The notes beneath the pieces were generated by a model, which was not told the origin of the DNA, searched no databases, and saw nothing but the letters and a program-made list of their open reading frames with translations. A stretch of 41,224 nucleotides of DNA from assembly GCA_900197605.1 (NCBI GenBank), contig FZLQ01000004.1, positions 1-41,224 on the forward strand, written 5' to 3'. This DNA is from Phyllobacteriaceae bacterium Water-Bin73 (GTDB taxonomy: Bacteria > Pseudomonadota > Alphaproteobacteria > RS24). The position numbers and the translations under genes were made by a program. Shown piece by piece: positions 1-9,699 of this stretch (positions are counted from its first letter, which is position 1; every line of letters begins with the position of its first letter).

Positions 1-76
1 CATGACCCAAAGGGGTGGCGACAATATAAAGACCCGCATCAAGCGCGTTTTTGGTGCTCTTGGTGTTCATGGGCAT
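1..76 (-). CDS. rsmI: 16S rRNA 2'-O-ribose C1402 methyltransferase RsmI, N-terminal fragment
   Basis: The fragment starts at the ATG at 76-74 (or the in-frame ATG at 70-68) on the minus strand and leaves the window at base 1, so only about 25 residues are visible. They include GLYIVATPLGH, which closely matches the start of the SAM-dependent methyltransferase domain of RsmI (usually LYIVATPxGN). RsmI methylates the 2'-O of C1402 in 16S rRNA. A divergent neighbour of the LpoA/periplasmic-binding type is common beside rsmI in proteobacteria and supports the call. The H in place of the usual N after PLG is a small deviation. Confidence 0.8.
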   Translation of the reverse strand, partial: MPMNTKSTKNALDAGLYIVATPLGH

Positions 77-97
77 AGTGTAGCGCGGCGGCGCGGT

Positions 98-150
98 TAA
101 GTCTTTCTTTTAGAATAAGTCTTTCTTTTAGAAAAAGTCTTCTTCTAAAA
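98..150. repeat. 18-bp tandem repeat, two exact copies plus a degenerate third
   Basis: The unit TAAGTCTTTCTTTTAGAA occurs at 98-115 and again at 116-133. A shorter, imperfect third copy follows at 134-150. The array lies in the rsmI/LpoA-like divergent intergenic region, about 20 bp upstream of the rsmI start. It is pyrimidine-rich on the plus strand, hence purine-rich on the rsmI sense strand. No function can be assigned. Confidence 0.85.
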
Positions 151-242
151 AAACCATGCCCGAAAGCCGCCATAATCTTATGCGACGCAAAATGCGCGCA
201 CGCCGCCAAAGCGGCGGCCAACGCCTATGATTGGATTGCCGC

Positions 243-272
243 TTGTATCGCATGGCAGCGAAACCCTATAAA
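243..272 (+). promoter_or_regulatory. Candidate sigma-70-type promoter for the LpoA-like gene
   Basis: TTGTAT at 243-248 and TATAAA at 267-272 are separated by 18 bases. The -10 hexamer has 5 of 6 consensus bases and the -35 hexamer is weak. It lies about 50 bases before the start codon. This is a motif match only. Confidence 0.4.
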
Positions 273-324
273 TAAAGGCTCATAAATAAAGTGCCTCTTT
301 AGCAGCTATGAGGAAACGGGTTTG

Positions 325-1992
325 ATGACCGGAAGAAAGACCAAAGCCAAATTGCCGCCGGTAAGGATGCCGTTTGTGCTGGGCGTTTTAGTGAGCGCCC
401 TTTTAAGCGCATGCGCCGGTGGCAGTGCGCCGCCATCAGATAATTCAGCGCGCCCAGCTGCCGCTGCATCGGTGCGCGCACCGATTGTCAAAATGATGCG
501 GATTGATAAAGACGCCTATCCGACCCCGCCCCCGCGCAGCGATAAAACCCGCGTTGTCGGTCTGTTGCTGCCTTTGAGCGATGAGCGCGACACCATTCGC
601 GCCCTGGCCGGTCATTTATATAATGGCGCGCAACTGGCCTTATTCGACGCCCCGCTAAATGGCGGCGCGACCAATTTGGTCATCAGCCTACACGACACAA
701 AAGGCACGCCGACGGGCGCGCAAGAGGCCGCCAAAGCCGCCATTGCCACGGGGTCAGATGTCATTGTCGGGCCGCTTTTCAGCTCCTCGGTTTCGGCCAT
801 CCAGCCAGTATTGGCCGGACGCGATGTGCCGGGCTTTGCCTTTTCCAATGATGCGCGCACGGCGATGGACGGCCTGTGGTTGCTGGGCTTTTTGCCCGAA
901 CAGAATATTGACCGCATTGTGTCGGAAGCGATTGCGCAAGGTCTGACCCGGTTCGGGGCATTGGTGCCCGAAGGGGTTTTCGGCGAACGCATTGGCGCAA
1001 GCTTTGCCGCCTCGGTTGACCGTTTTGGCGGCACGATTGTGCAGAGCGAAACCTATCCGCCCGATGCCCAGGGCATGTTTGATCCGGTGCGCCGTCTGGC
1101 GCGATTTGACCAAAGAAAAGCCGCGCATGAGGGCGAAATGGCGCGGCTGGTGCAAGAGGCGCTGACGCTTTTGCCGCGGCGCACCGACCCCGAAACCGGC
1201 CTTAACATTGCCCCGCCCGAAGGGACCGAGGCGGTGTTCAAATTATTGGGCGATGATGCGCCCGAATTATTGTCGGCCTATGAGGCCTTGTCGCTGGTCG
1301 AGACGCTGGGCGACATTCCCTATGATGCGGTGTTTATGCCCGAGGGCGGCTTGGCGCTCAGAAATCTTGCACCGCTTTTGCCCTATTTTGATATTGACCC
1401 GAGGCGGGTCAAATTTATCGGCACCGGCTTATGGGACGACCCGACCCTTAGCCAAGAGCCGCCTTTGCATGGCGGTTGGTATGCTGCTGCGCCGAATAAA
1501 AATTGGAGCGGCTTTGCGGCGCGTTATGAAAAAACCTATGACGCCGCCCCGCCGCGTCTGGCCAGCATGGCCTATGACGCCGTGTCGCTGGCGGCGCGGC
1601 TTTCGGCATTTTCGACCGACGCTCCTTTTCGCGCCGATTTGTTGACTGACCCGAACGGCTTTAGCGGCATTGACGGTATTTTTCGCCTGAAACCGGGTGG
1701 GCTGAATGAGCGCGGCTTGACCGTGCAAGAAGTGACGCGTTCGACATCGCGTGAGATTAGCCGCCCACCGGCCAGCTTTGTTGACCATGACCGCCGCCTG
1801 CAAGCCGCGATGACGCTGGCCAATGCGCTGCGCCAGTCCAATCCCGACCGCGCCATACAAGAAGCGACCGATTTAAGAAATGCGAGCGAGGGCGGGCTAT
1901 TGGGCCTGTTGGAAAGCCCAAGCCCGGAAAATCAAGAAAATGAAATAGAAAACAGCATAGAAAATAGTGCAGCCGCGCAACCCACCCGATAA
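325..1992 (+). CDS. LpoA-like penicillin-binding protein activator lipoprotein
   Basis: The predicted product is 555 aa. It has a short basic N-terminus, a hydrophobic segment and a lipobox LSAC with the acylated cysteine at about residue 30, so it should be a lipoprotein. From about residue 75 the protein looks like the type-1 periplasmic-binding fold (Peripla_BP_6) found in LpoA, beginning VVGLLLPLS and including a DVIVGPLFSS segment. Enterobacterial LpoA activates PBP1A; in alphaproteobacteria the partner is inferred. The ATG at 325 is preferred over the TTG at 322 because GAGGAAAC at about 310-317 is well spaced from it. The C-terminal tail is rich in N, E and S and looks disordered. It is divergent from rsmI and convergent with hemW, with only 23 bases between stops. 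Confidence 0.82.
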   Translation: MTGRKTKAKLPPVRMPFVLGVLVSALLSACAGGSAPPSDNSARPAAAASVRAPIVKMMRIDKDAYPTPPPRSDKTRVVGLLLPLSDERDTIRALAGHLYNGAQLALFDAPLNGGATNLVISLHDTKGTPTGAQEAAKAAIATGSDVIVGPLFSSSVSAIQPVLAGRDVPGFAFSNDARTAMDGLWLLGFLPEQNIDRIVSEAIAQGLTRFGALVPEGVFGERIGASFAASVDRFGGTIVQSETYPPDAQGMFDPVRRLARFDQRKAAHEGEMARLVQEALTLLPRRTDPETGLNIAPPEGTEAVFKLLGDDAPELLSAYEALSLVETLGDIPYDAVFMPEGGLALRNLAPLLPYFDIDPRRVKFIGTGLWDDPTLSQEPPLHGGWYAAAPNKNWSGFAARYEKTYDAAPPRLASMAYDAVSLAARLSAFSTDAPFRADLLTDPNGFSGIDGIFRLKPGGLNERGLTVQEVTRSTSREISRPPASFVDHDRRLQAAMTLANALRQSNPDRAIQEATDLRNASEGGLLGLLESPSPENQENEIENSIENSAAAQPTR

Positions 1993-2015
1993 ATGCCCGA
2001 CGGTTAACTGGGTGA

Positions 2016-3218
2016 TTAAACCAATAGACGCCCGATAATATAATCGAGCAATAATCGGCCCTTATCGGTTGCCTGCACGACATCATCGCGGCGCGCCAAT
2101 AGGCCGTCTTGTTTGAGCGTCGCCAGCTTTTGGGCATCAAGCGCGACACCGCGCTGCGCCAAAGCCGCAACCCCAATGCCATCAGTCAAGCGCAAGCCCA
2201 GCATCACCGCTTCTTCTGCCGCTTCTTGCGCCGACAAAGCGGTTAATGACTGCCACGCATGGCCGTTTTCACGACACGCGGCGAGCCAAAGCTGCGGCTG
2301 TTTATGCGCCATGCTGGCATGTTTGCGCCCGTCTATGGTGATGCGCCCATGCGCGCCCGGGCCAATGCCGACATAATCGCCGCCATGCCATATCGCGCGA
2401 TTATGGCGACAATGATGACCGGCAATGGCGTGATTGGAAATCTCATAAGCCGGCAGGCCGGCGGCGTGACAAAGCGTTTGCGTGACCTCATAAAGCGTCG
2501 CCGCCATCTCCTCATGCGGCACCGCCAATCGCCCTTGCGCGGCGCGGCTGTGAAACACCGTATCGGGCTCAATGGTCAATTGATAAAGCGACATATGCTG
2601 CGGCGACAAAGCCAAAGCCGCGCTTAACTCGCTTTGCCATGCGGCCAGCCCTGCGGCAAAATCTTGTGCGGGGTTTGAGAGGGGACGCGCGTAAATCAGG
2701 TCAAATGAGGCGGTGTCGAAAATATCCTGCGCCGCCAAAAACGCCTCTTGCGCCTCGGCTGCCGAATGGGTGCGCCCCAGCGCTTTAAGCGCCGCATCGT
2801 CAAAAGCCTGCACGCCCAGCGAGAGCCGCGTCACACCGGCGGCGCGCAAGGCTTGCAAATGCGGGCGCGGCGCGCTGACCGGATTGGCCTCCAGCGATAT
2901 TTCGGCCTGCGCGGCCAGTCCCCAAAGCGCATCAATATCGGCCAAAATCGCCGCCACCAAATCAGCCGGCATAAGCGAGGGCGTGCCGCCGCCGAAAAAC
3001 ACCGTCTCGACTTTGCGGCCCGGTATCAGCCCATAGGCATGGGTCAGTTCGGCCCGATAGGCGCGCCGCCAATCGGCTTGGCTGGCAGTGTTTTTATGCG
3101 CCCCATGCACATTAAAATCGCAATAGGGGCAGATCGCTGTGCAAAACGGCCAATGAATATAAACGCCGAGCGGCGGCTCACGCACATCGGCATTGGCCCG
3201 GGCGCGCAATGGGCTCAC
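2016..3218 (-). CDS. hemW: Radical SAM family heme chaperone HemW
   Basis: The product is about 400 aa and belongs to the HemN-like radical SAM family. The cluster motif CxxxCxxC is present as C26-T-A-I-C30-P-Y-C33, followed by [12 protein letters not shown] further on is the usual SAM-binding GGxP-type motif. HemW inserts heme into target proteins and lacks coproporphyrinogen oxidase activity. The start is taken as GTG at 3218-3216, which overlaps the rdgB stop as GTGA, the usual translational-coupling arrangement. A TTG 21 bases further upstream is also in frame but less likely. It is the last gene of an rph-rdgB-hemW operon, an order widespread in alphaproteobacteria. Confidence 0.93.
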   Translation of the reverse strand: MSPLRARANADVREPPLGVYIHWPFCTAICPYCDFNVHGAHKNTASQADWRRAYRAELTHAYGLIPGRKVETVFFGGGTPSLMPADLVAAILADIDALWGLAAQAEISLEANPVSAPRPHLQALRAAGVTRLSLGVQAFDDAALKALGRTHSAAEAQEAFLAAQDIFDTASFDLIYARPLSNPAQDFAAGLAAWQSELSAALALSPQHMSLYQLTIEPDTVFHSRAAQGRLAVPHEEMAATLYEVTQTLCHAAGLPAYEISNHAIAGHHCRHNRAIWHGGDYVGIGPGAHGRITIDGRKHASMAHKQPQLWLAACRENGHAWQSLTALSAQEAAEEAVMLGLRLTDGIGVAALAQRGVALDAQKLATLKQDGLLARRDDVVQATDKGRLLLDYIIGRLLV

Positions 3219-3835
3219 CCGCCCTGTCCGACAAAACAAGCATCGACCAATTGGGTGAAGGCATCGGCGCGATGCGACATGGCGTGTTTGGCGGCCGGTT
3301 CCATTTCCCCAAAAGTCATATCACCGCCCAGAGGCAGAAAAATCGGGTCATAGCCAAAGCCGTTTTTACCGCGCATCGGCCAGACCAGCGTCCCCTCAAC
3401 CTTACCCTCAAAGCTTTCGACATGGCCGTCCGGCCAGGCCAAAGTCAGCGCACAAATAAACCGCGCCGTGCGCGGCACATCGCCTTTTTGGTGCAAAGCC
3501 ATTTCGATTTTATGCATGGCAAAATCGAAATCGCGGCCATTGGCGGTCTCGGCCCAACGCGCCGAATAAATTCCCGGCGCGCCGTCCAGCGCATCAACCG
3601 CCAAACCGCTATCATCGGACAGCGCCGGCAGACCGGCTTTGGTCGCCGCCGCCAGCGCCTTTAATTCGGCATTGGCAATAAATGTGTCGCCGGTCTCTTC
3701 GGGCTCGGGCAGACCCAGCGCATCAGCGCCCACAGTCTCGACCGCAAAGCGCGACAGCAAGTCGGCAATCTCAACCAGCTTGCCTTTATTGTGACTGGCA
3801 ACAATCAGCTTGGGCTCGGCATAGGCGCGCGCCAT
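3215..3835 (-). CDS. rdgB: XTP/dITP diphosphatase (RdgB/HAM1 family)
   Basis: The 206-aa protein removes non-canonical purine nucleoside triphosphates (ITP, dITP, XTP) from the nucleotide pool, preventing their incorporation. Family motifs are clear: [10 protein letters not shown] near the N-terminus, the DDSGL motif of the active site, [10 protein letters not shown], and the C-terminal SHRADAF segment. Length is normal for the family. The ATG directly follows the rph stop codon (TAA then ATG), and its own stop overlaps the hemW start, so the three genes form one tightly coupled unit. Confidence 0.96.
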   Translation of the reverse strand: MARAYAEPKLIVASHNKGKLVEIADLLSRFAVETVGADALGLPEPEETGDTFIANAELKALAAATKAGLPALSDDSGLAVDALDGAPGIYSARWAETANGRDFDFAMHKIEMALHQKGDVPRTARFICALTLAWPDGHVESFEGKVEGTLVWPMRGKNGFGYDPIFLPLGGDMTFGEMEPAAKHAMSHRADAFTQLVDACFVGQGG

Positions 3836-4582
3836 TTACAGACCGACAGCTTGTTTTTGCAGTGCCACCAGTTCGGCAATGCCGGTTTTGGCCAAATCCA
3901 TCAGCGTTTGAAATTCCGCCTCATCAAAAGCCGCGCCCTCGGCTGTCGCTTGAATTTCAACCAGCTTGCCGCTGCCGGTCATGACAAAATTGCCATCTGT
4001 ATCGGCAACGCTATCCTCGTCATAATCGAGATCGGCAACCGGCAGACCTTGATAAATGCCGCATGACAAAGCCGCGACATGGTCGCTAATCACGCCGCCC
4101 ATAACCGGCGTTGACATCAGGCCATCGGCTTTCATTTTGGCGACGCACAGATAAAGCGCCACCCAGGCGCCGGTAATGGCGGCGGTGCGTGTGCCGCCAT
4201 CGGCCTGAATGACATCGCAATCCAATGAAATTTGATTTTCGCCCAAAGCTTCCAGATTGACAACGGCGCGCAAAGACCGCCCGATAAGGCGTTGGATTTC
4301 TTGCGTGCGGCCCGATTGTTTACCGGCATTGGCCTCGCGGCGCATGCGCTCGCCCGTAGCGCGCGGCAGCATGCCATATTCTGCCGTCACCCAGCCGCGC
4401 CCCTTTCCGCGCAGCCAGGGCGGCACACGGGTTTCCAAAGAGGCGGTGCATAAAACATGGGTGTCGCCAAATTTGACAAGGCAAGACCCCTCAGCATGTT
4501 TTGAGACATTAATATCAAGCGTGACCTTGCGCAGCGCATGGGCCGGGCGGCCGGAGGGGCGCGATGGGGAAGAAGCGGTCAT
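3836..4582 (-). CDS. rph: Ribonuclease PH
   Basis: RNase PH is a phosphorolytic 3'-5' exonuclease that trims the 3' ends of tRNA precursors and works in RNA turnover. The 248-aa sequence shows the family blocks [21 protein letters not shown], the basic [22 protein letters not shown] stretch, [16 protein letters not shown] and a C-terminal GTAEGAAF-like segment (here ATAEGAAF). An upstream TTG at 4597 is in frame, but the Shine-Dalgarno-like AAAGGAAA lies between it and the ATG at 4582, so the ATG is the start. It heads the rph-rdgB-hemW operon and is divergent from hrcA across 82 bases. Confidence 0.96.
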   Translation of the reverse strand: MTASSPSRPSGRPAHALRKVTLDINVSKHAEGSCLVKFGDTHVLCTASLETRVPPWLRGKGRGWVTAEYGMLPRATGERMRREANAGKQSGRTQEIQRLIGRSLRAVVNLEALGENQISLDCDVIQADGGTRTAAITGAWVALYLCVAKMKADGLMSTPVMGGVISDHVAALSCGIYQGLPVADLDYDEDSVADTDGNFVMTGSGKLVEIQATAEGAAFDEAEFQTLMDLAKTGIAELVALQKQAVGL

Positions 4583-4664
4583 AAAATTTCCTTTCAATAT
4601 GAGCCCCTATCTAACGCCTCAGGAAAATCTGGGCAAGTGGCCGCGGCTGGCTTAAGCTTGTCGC

Positions 4665-5735
4665 ATGACAGAACTCGCCGCATTAACAACAAGGGCACGC
4701 AATATTTTTGCCCATTTGGTTGAGGCTTATTTGGAAACCGGTGGCCCCATCGGCTCCAAAAACCTCGCCGATATGGTGGACGAAAAATTATCGCCCGCCA
4801 GTATTCGCTCAGCAATGGCTGAGCTGGAGGCGATGGGGCTTTTATATGCGCCGCATGTCTCGGCAGGTCGGCTGCCGACCGATAATGGGCTCAGATTATT
4901 TATCGACGGCATGATGCAATCGGGCGATTTAAGCCCCGAAGAGCGCGCCGCCATGACGCCGCATCTCACTGGTGATGAAAGCATGGAGGACATGCTGAAA
5001 CAGGCGGTTCAAGGCTTATCGGGTCTGAGCGCCTGCGCCGGTTTGGTGGTGGTGCCGCTGGCTGAGCGCGCCGTGAAACATATTGAATTTGTCGCCATAT
5101 CGGAGGAGCAAATTCTGGTCATTCTGGTCGATGACACCAATCATGTTGAAAACCGCTTAATACCGCGCCCGCCCGGATTGGCGCCGCAAAAACTGATTGA
5201 AGCGGGCAATTATCTCAATCATCGCCTGCGCGGGCGCACTTTGGGTGAATTGCGCCGCGACAGCGAGGCCGAAAGCGCCAAGCTGGAGGGGGCTTTGGGG
5301 CAGATGACCGCCGATTTGATAAAGCGCGGTCTTATTCGCGACACCGCAAAAACCGCGATGAGCAATAGCGATATGGTGGCGAAATCATTGATTGTGCATG
5401 GCCGCGACCATTTGCTCGATGATGTGGCGGCGATGGAAGATTTGGAACGCGTGCGCCATTTATTCGCCGATCTTGACCGCCAAAAAGAACTTGTCTCGCT
5501 TTTGTCCGAGGCCGAAACCGGCAATGGCGTGAAAATATTTATCGGCGCCCAAACCCCGCTTTTCTCGCTTTCGGGCTCATCGCTTATCATTGGCCCCTAT
5601 CAAGATGACAGCCGCTCATTGGTTGGCGTTGTCGGGGTGATTGCGCCAACACGCACGGATTATGCCCGTCTTATTCCGATGGTTGACCACACGGCAAAAC
5701 TGGTTTCCGACATATTATCGCGTCACGGTTCTTGA
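4665..5735 (+). CDS. hrcA: Heat-inducible transcription repressor HrcA
   Basis: The 356-aa product matches HrcA, the repressor that binds the CIRCE operator and is kept active by GroEL. It has an N-terminal winged-helix region (residues about 1-75), the signature SAGRLPTDNGLRLFID near residue 70, and a GAF-like C-terminal domain ending LVGVVGVIAPTRTDYARLIPMVD. It is directly upstream of grpE, as in most alphaproteobacteria. I find no CIRCE inverted repeat (TTAGCACTC-N9-GAGTGCTAA) upstream of hrcA, grpE or dnaK, so its target is probably groESL elsewhere. Confidence 0.95.
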   Translation: MTELAALTTRARNIFAHLVEAYLETGGPIGSKNLADMVDEKLSPASIRSAMAELEAMGLLYAPHVSAGRLPTDNGLRLFIDGMMQSGDLSPEERAAMTPHLTGDESMEDMLKQAVQGLSGLSACAGLVVVPLAERAVKHIEFVAISEEQILVILVDDTNHVENRLIPRPPGLAPQKLIEAGNYLNHRLRGRTLGELRRDSEAESAKLEGALGQMTADLIKRGLIRDTAKTAMSNSDMVAKSLIVHGRDHLLDDVAAMEDLERVRHLFADLDRQKELVSLLSEAETGNGVKIFIGAQTPLFSLSGSSLIIGPYQDDSRSLVGVVGVIAPTRTDYARLIPMVDHTAKLVSDILSRHGS

Positions 5736-5791
5736 TTTTCGCGCGGCTGCGCCCTAACTAAGCCTCACACGAATGGCGATAGGATCCCCCC

Positions 5792-6388
5792 ATGCAGAGC
5801 GATGACAATAAACGCCCCGAAGATGATATCGAAACCGGCCCGGAGGATGGGCCGAAAGAAGAGGCTGACCAACAGCTTGAAAATGGGGCCGCCAATGCGC
5901 CTCAAGATGCGCCTGAAGAGGCCGCAAAAGAACCAAGTCTTGAGGACCGGTTGGCGGCGGCCAATGACCAGCTTTTGCGCAGCTTGGCCGAGCTTGAAAA
6001 CACCCGCAAGCGCGCCGAGCGCGACCGCGCCGAAGCCTTGAAATATGGGGCCATGAGTTTCGCCCGCGATATGTTGGGCGTTGCCGATAATTTTCAACGC
6101 GCCCTGAAAGCCGTTGACGATATGGCAGAAGAGGTGCCGGAAGCCATGCGCGGCCTGTTGGACGGCATTGCCGCGACCCAACGCGATTTATTGGCCGCTT
6201 TGGCGCGCCATAAAGTAACCCCGCTTGACCCGATGGGTGAAAAATTTGACCCGAATATGCATGAGGCCATGTTTGAAGCCCCGGGCACGGGCCAAGAAAG
6301 CGGCACGATTATTGAGGTCATTGAGACCGGCTATATGATGGAGGCGCGACTGCTGCGCCCTGCCAAAGTGGGTATTGCGAAAGATTAA
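5792..6388 (+). CDS. grpE: Nucleotide exchange factor GrpE
   Basis: The 198-aa co-chaperone releases ADP from DnaK. The first about 50 residues are acidic and low in complexity, followed by a coiled-coil helix containing LAAANDQLLRSLAELENTRKRAERD and then the C-terminal beta domain (DPMGEKFDPNMHEAMFE, ending VIETGYMMEARLLRPAKVGIAK). These are standard GrpE blocks. AGGAT at about 5780 precedes the ATG with good spacing. It lies between hrcA and dnaK, and dnaK appears to have its own heat-shock promoter in the 161-base gap that follows. Confidence 0.95.
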   Translation: MQSDDNKRPEDDIETGPEDGPKEEADQQLENGAANAPQDAPEEAAKEPSLEDRLAAANDQLLRSLAELENTRKRAERDRAEALKYGAMSFARDMLGVADNFQRALKAVDDMAEEVPEAMRGLLDGIAATQRDLLAALARHKVTPLDPMGEKFDPNMHEAMFEAPGTGQESGTIIEVIETGYMMEARLLRPAKVGIAKD

Positions 6389-6406
6389 AGCAAAAATAAA
6401 CAGGGG

Positions 6407-6436
6407 CTTGCAGCAAAGCTTGCGGCTTCCTATATG
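6407..6436 (+). promoter_or_regulatory. Candidate RpoH (sigma-32) promoter of dnaK
   Basis: CTTGCA at 6407-6412 and CCTATATG at 6429-6436 are separated by 16 bases. This fits the alphaproteobacterial heat-shock consensus as I recall it, CTTGAA-N16-18-CYTATNT, with a perfect -10 element. It lies about 110 bases upstream of the dnaK start in the grpE-dnaK gap. The functional assignment is inference. Confidence 0.55.
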
Positions 6437-6549
6437 ACAATCAGGCGATATGACCCATAGGGCGTCAATCGCCGGCATTCAGGGTCGCCGCAGATATGGC
6501 CGCCCGACAACAAACCGCGCCAATAAGGGCGCGATATGGAGTGACTATT

Positions 6550-8481
6550 ATGGGCAAAGTAATCGGAATCGACTTGGGCACGACAAATAGCTGTGTCGCC
6601 GTTATGGACGGGGCCAGCGCACGGGTGATTGAAAATGCCGAGGGTGCGCGCACCACGCCATCTATTGTCGGCTTTAGCGAAGATGGCGAGCGCCTGACCG
6701 GACAACCGGCCAAACGCCAAGCCGTCACCAATCCGCTCAATACATTATTTGCCATTAAACGCCTGATTGGCCGCCGCTTTGATGATCCGGCAACCAAAAA
6801 AGACAAGGAAATGGTGCCGTTTGAAATCATTGCCTCAGATAGCGGCGATGCTTGGGTTGAAGCGGGCGGCGAAAAATACTCGCCCTCGCAAGTTTCGGCT
6901 TTTATCCTGCAAAAAATGAAGGAAACCGCTGAGGATTATTTGGGCGAGAAGGTCACCCAAGCGGTTATCACCGTGCCTGCCTATTTTAATGACGCGCAGC
7001 GCCAAGCCACCAAAGATGCCGGTAAAATTGCCGGTCTTGAAGTTTTGCGCATCATCAATGAGCCGACCGCCGCCTCATTGGCTTATGGCCTCGACAAAAA
7101 TGACGGCCAGACCATTGCTGTTTATGATTTGGGCGGCGGCACATTTGACGTCTCCATTCTTGAAATCGGCGATGGTGTTTTTGAGGTTAAATCGACCAAT
7201 GGTGACACTTTCCTCGGCGGTGAAGATTTCGATATGGCGCTGGTCGAGCATTTGGCCGAAGCGTTTCATAAAGAAAACGGCATTGATTTGCGCGGCGATA
7301 AGCTGGCGCTGCAACGCCTGAAAGAAGCCGCTGAGAAAGCCAAAATTGAGCTGTCCTCAGCCACCCAGACGGAAGTCAATCTGCCCTTTATTACGGCAGA
7401 TGCCTCCGGCCCCAAACATTTGAATTTGAAGCTGACCAAAGCGGCCTTTGAGGGGCTGGTTGAAAACCTCGTCCAGCGCACCCGCACGCCGTGCGAAGCG
7501 GCGATGAAAGATGCCGGTGTGTCGCTCAAAGAAATTGACGAGATTGTTTTGGTCGGCGGGCAAACCCGCATGCCGCGCATTCGTGAATTTGTTAAAGATG
7601 TGTTCGGCAAAGAGCCCAATATGAGCGTCAACCCTGATGAGGTGGTCGCGATGGGCGCGGCCATTCAGGCCGGTGTGTTGCAAGGCGATGTCAAAGATGT
7701 GCTGCTCTTGGATGTGACGCCGCTGTCTTTGGGCATTGAAACCCTGGGCGGCGTGTTTACCCGTCTGATTGATCGCAACACCACCATTCCGACGAAAAAG
7801 AGCCAGGTCTTTTCGACCGCTGATGACAATCAATCTGCCGTGACCATTTCCGTATGTCAGGGCGAGCGCGAAATGGCCGCCGATAATAAAAATCTCGGCC
7901 AGTTCAATCTCGAGGGTATTCCGCCGGCACCGCGCGGCGTGCCGCAAATTGAAGTCACTTTCGATATTGACGCCAATGGTTTGGTCAATGTATCGGCTGC
8001 CGATAAGGCGACCGGCAAAGAACAGGCCATTCGCATTGAAGCATCGGGCGGCCTGTCGGACGATGATATTGAGCAAATGGTCAAAGATGCCGAAGCCAAT
8101 GCAAGCGCCGATAAAGAACGCCGCGAGCAGGTTGAGGCGCGCAATAATGCCGAAGGGCTTATTCATGCGACCGAGAAATCCATCGCTGAAAATGAGGATA
8201 AGGTCGATGCGGCGGATAAGCAGGCGGCCGAGACCGCCATTGGTGAGCTGAAAACCGCGCTGGAAGGCGAGGATATGGACGCCATTAATGAAAAAGCGCA
8301 AACGCTGAGCCAAGCCGCGATGAAAATCGGGGAAGCGGTTTACAAAGCACAGCAGGCCGAGGCCGCAGAAAATGATGCCGCGGCTGATGCGGGCGATGAT
8401 GGTAATGTTGTTGATGCCGAGTTTGAGGAAGTTTCCGAAGACGAAAGCGAGACCGGCGATAGCGACCAAAAAGCCTCCTAG
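6550..8481 (+). CDS. dnaK: Molecular chaperone DnaK (Hsp70)
   Basis: The 643-aa Hsp70 binds exposed hydrophobic peptides in an ATP-dependent cycle with DnaJ and GrpE. Signatures are all present: [13 protein letters not shown] at the N-terminus, [24 protein letters not shown], the interdomain linker [15 protein letters not shown], and an acidic C-terminal tail (VVDAEFEEV). The track of the frame opens 54 bases earlier, but [10 protein letters not shown] at 6550 with GGAG upstream is the family's normal start. It is followed after 36 bases by dnaJ. A long open frame antisense to it is a shadow. Confidence 0.98.
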   Translation: MGKVIGIDLGTTNSCVAVMDGASARVIENAEGARTTPSIVGFSEDGERLTGQPAKRQAVTNPLNTLFAIKRLIGRRFDDPATKKDKEMVPFEIIASDSGDAWVEAGGEKYSPSQVSAFILQKMKETAEDYLGEKVTQAVITVPAYFNDAQRQATKDAGKIAGLEVLRIINEPTAASLAYGLDKNDGQTIAVYDLGGGTFDVSILEIGDGVFEVKSTNGDTFLGGEDFDMALVEHLAEAFHKENGIDLRGDKLALQRLKEAAEKAKIELSSATQTEVNLPFITADASGPKHLNLKLTKAAFEGLVENLVQRTRTPCEAAMKDAGVSLKEIDEIVLVGGQTRMPRIREFVKDVFGKEPNMSVNPDEVVAMGAAIQAGVLQGDVKDVLLLDVTPLSLGIETLGGVFTRLIDRNTTIPTKKSQVFSTADDNQSAVTISVCQGEREMAADNKNLGQFNLEGIPPAPRGVPQIEVTFDIDANGLVNVSAADKATGKEQAIRIEASGGLSDDDIEQMVKDAEANASADKERREQVEARNNAEGLIHATEKSIAENEDKVDAADKQAAETAIGELKTALEGEDMDAINEKAQTLSQAAMKIGEAVYKAQQAEAAENDAAADAGDDGNVVDAEFEEVSEDESETGDSDQKAS

Positions 8482-8517
8482 AAACCGGGCATTTAAACAC
8501 TGCCAAAAGGGGGCGGC

Positions 8518-9666
8518 ATGGCGAAGGCCGATTATTACGCGCAATTAGGCGTTGACCGTTCAGCCAATGCGGCTGAGCTGAAATCGGCCTATCGCAAGCT
8601 GGCAAAAAAATATCACCCCGATGTCAATCCGGGCAATGCCGAGGCCGAACAGAAATTTAAGGATGTTTCTGAAGCCTATGACGTGCTGAAGGATGACCAG
8701 TCACGCGCCGCTTATGACCAATTTGGCCATGCCGCTTTTGAACAAGGCGGTCCCGGTGGCATGGGCGGTGGCCCCGGTGGCATGGGGGGTGGCTTTTCCG
8801 GCTTTGGCGATATTGGCGATATTTTTGAAGAATTTTTCGGCGGTGCCGGTGGGCGCGCGCAAGGGCGCGGCCAAAGACGCCAGAGACGTGGCGATGATTT
8901 ACGCACAGAAGTCGATATCACCATGCAAGACGCCTATGATGGCACAGAGCGACAGATTAATCTGACCCGCGCCGCCACATGCGGCACGTGCAATGGCTCA
9001 GGTGCCAAGCCGGGCAGCCAACCAACCACATGTCCGGTCTGTCACGGCCACGGCAAAGTGCGGGCCCAGCAAGGGTTTTTCACTGTTGAGCGCCCCTGCC
9101 ATCATTGTCAGGGCGCCGGCCAAATCATTGCCGACCCCTGCGGCACATGTCGCGGCTCCGGCCAAACCAATGAGACCCGCAATCTGTCGGTCGCCATTCC
9201 CGCCGGTGTTGAAGACGGCACGCGTATTCGCCTGTCCGGAGAAGGCAATGCCGGCCCCAATGGCGCGGCTTATGGCGACTTATATGTCTTTGTCAATATT
9301 GCGCCGCATGCGGTTTTGCGCCGCGATGGGGCCGATTTAATGTGCGCCATGCCGGTGCCGTTTGATATTGCGGTGCGCGGCGGCGCGGTCAATGTGCCGC
9401 TGATTGCCGGTAAAAGCCTCAAGCTGACCATTCCCGCCGGGGCGCGCTCGGGTCAACAATTCCGCCTGCGCGGCAAGGGCATGCCGGTTTTGCGGTCGCG
9501 CTCTTATGGCGATTTATATGTGCAAATTGAAGTTGAAACGCCGACCGGATTGACCCGCGAGCAGAAAAAACGCTTCGAGGCTTTCGCCGACAGCCTTGAT
9601 GAAGGCAATTATCCCGATATGGCTGAATTTATGGACCGCGCCAAAAAAGCTGACGCAAAGCGATAG
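8518..9666 (+). CDS. dnaJ: Molecular chaperone DnaJ (Hsp40)
   Basis: The 382-aa type I J-protein has all expected parts: a J domain with HPD at residues 33-35, a Gly/Phe region (about 75-110) containing two near-identical GGPGGMGG repeats, four zinc-binding CxxCxGxG motifs (CGTCNGSG, CPVCHGHG, CHHCQGAG, CGTCRGSG), and the C-terminal substrate-binding domain. It stimulates DnaK ATPase and delivers substrates. AAAGGGGGCGG stands just before the ATG. It is probably co-transcribed with dnaK, and the following dapB starts 33 bases after its stop. Confidence 0.98.
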   Translation: MAKADYYAQLGVDRSANAAELKSAYRKLAKKYHPDVNPGNAEAEQKFKDVSEAYDVLKDDQSRAAYDQFGHAAFEQGGPGGMGGGPGGMGGGFSGFGDIGDIFEEFFGGAGGRAQGRGQRRQRRGDDLRTEVDITMQDAYDGTERQINLTRAATCGTCNGSGAKPGSQPTTCPVCHGHGKVRAQQGFFTVERPCHHCQGAGQIIADPCGTCRGSGQTNETRNLSVAIPAGVEDGTRIRLSGEGNAGPNGAAYGDLYVFVNIAPHAVLRRDGADLMCAMPVPFDIAVRGGAVNVPLIAGKSLKLTIPAGARSGQQFRLRGKGMPVLRSRSYGDLYVQIEVETPTGLTREQKKRFEAFADSLDEGNYPDMAEFMDRAKKADAKR

Positions 9667-9699
9667 AGCCGCACGGCGAACCCTGCTATACAGAATTTT

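Noticed and set aside
39-221. 60-codon frame covering the 18-bp tandem repeat
   Set aside because: It overlaps the rsmI start on the same strand in another frame, and the protein is only repeat-derived and low in complexity.
7357-8544. 395-codon open frame antisense to dnaK
   Set aside because: It is a shadow of the strongly biased dnaK codons. The translation has no recognisable motif and dnaK is certain on the other strand.
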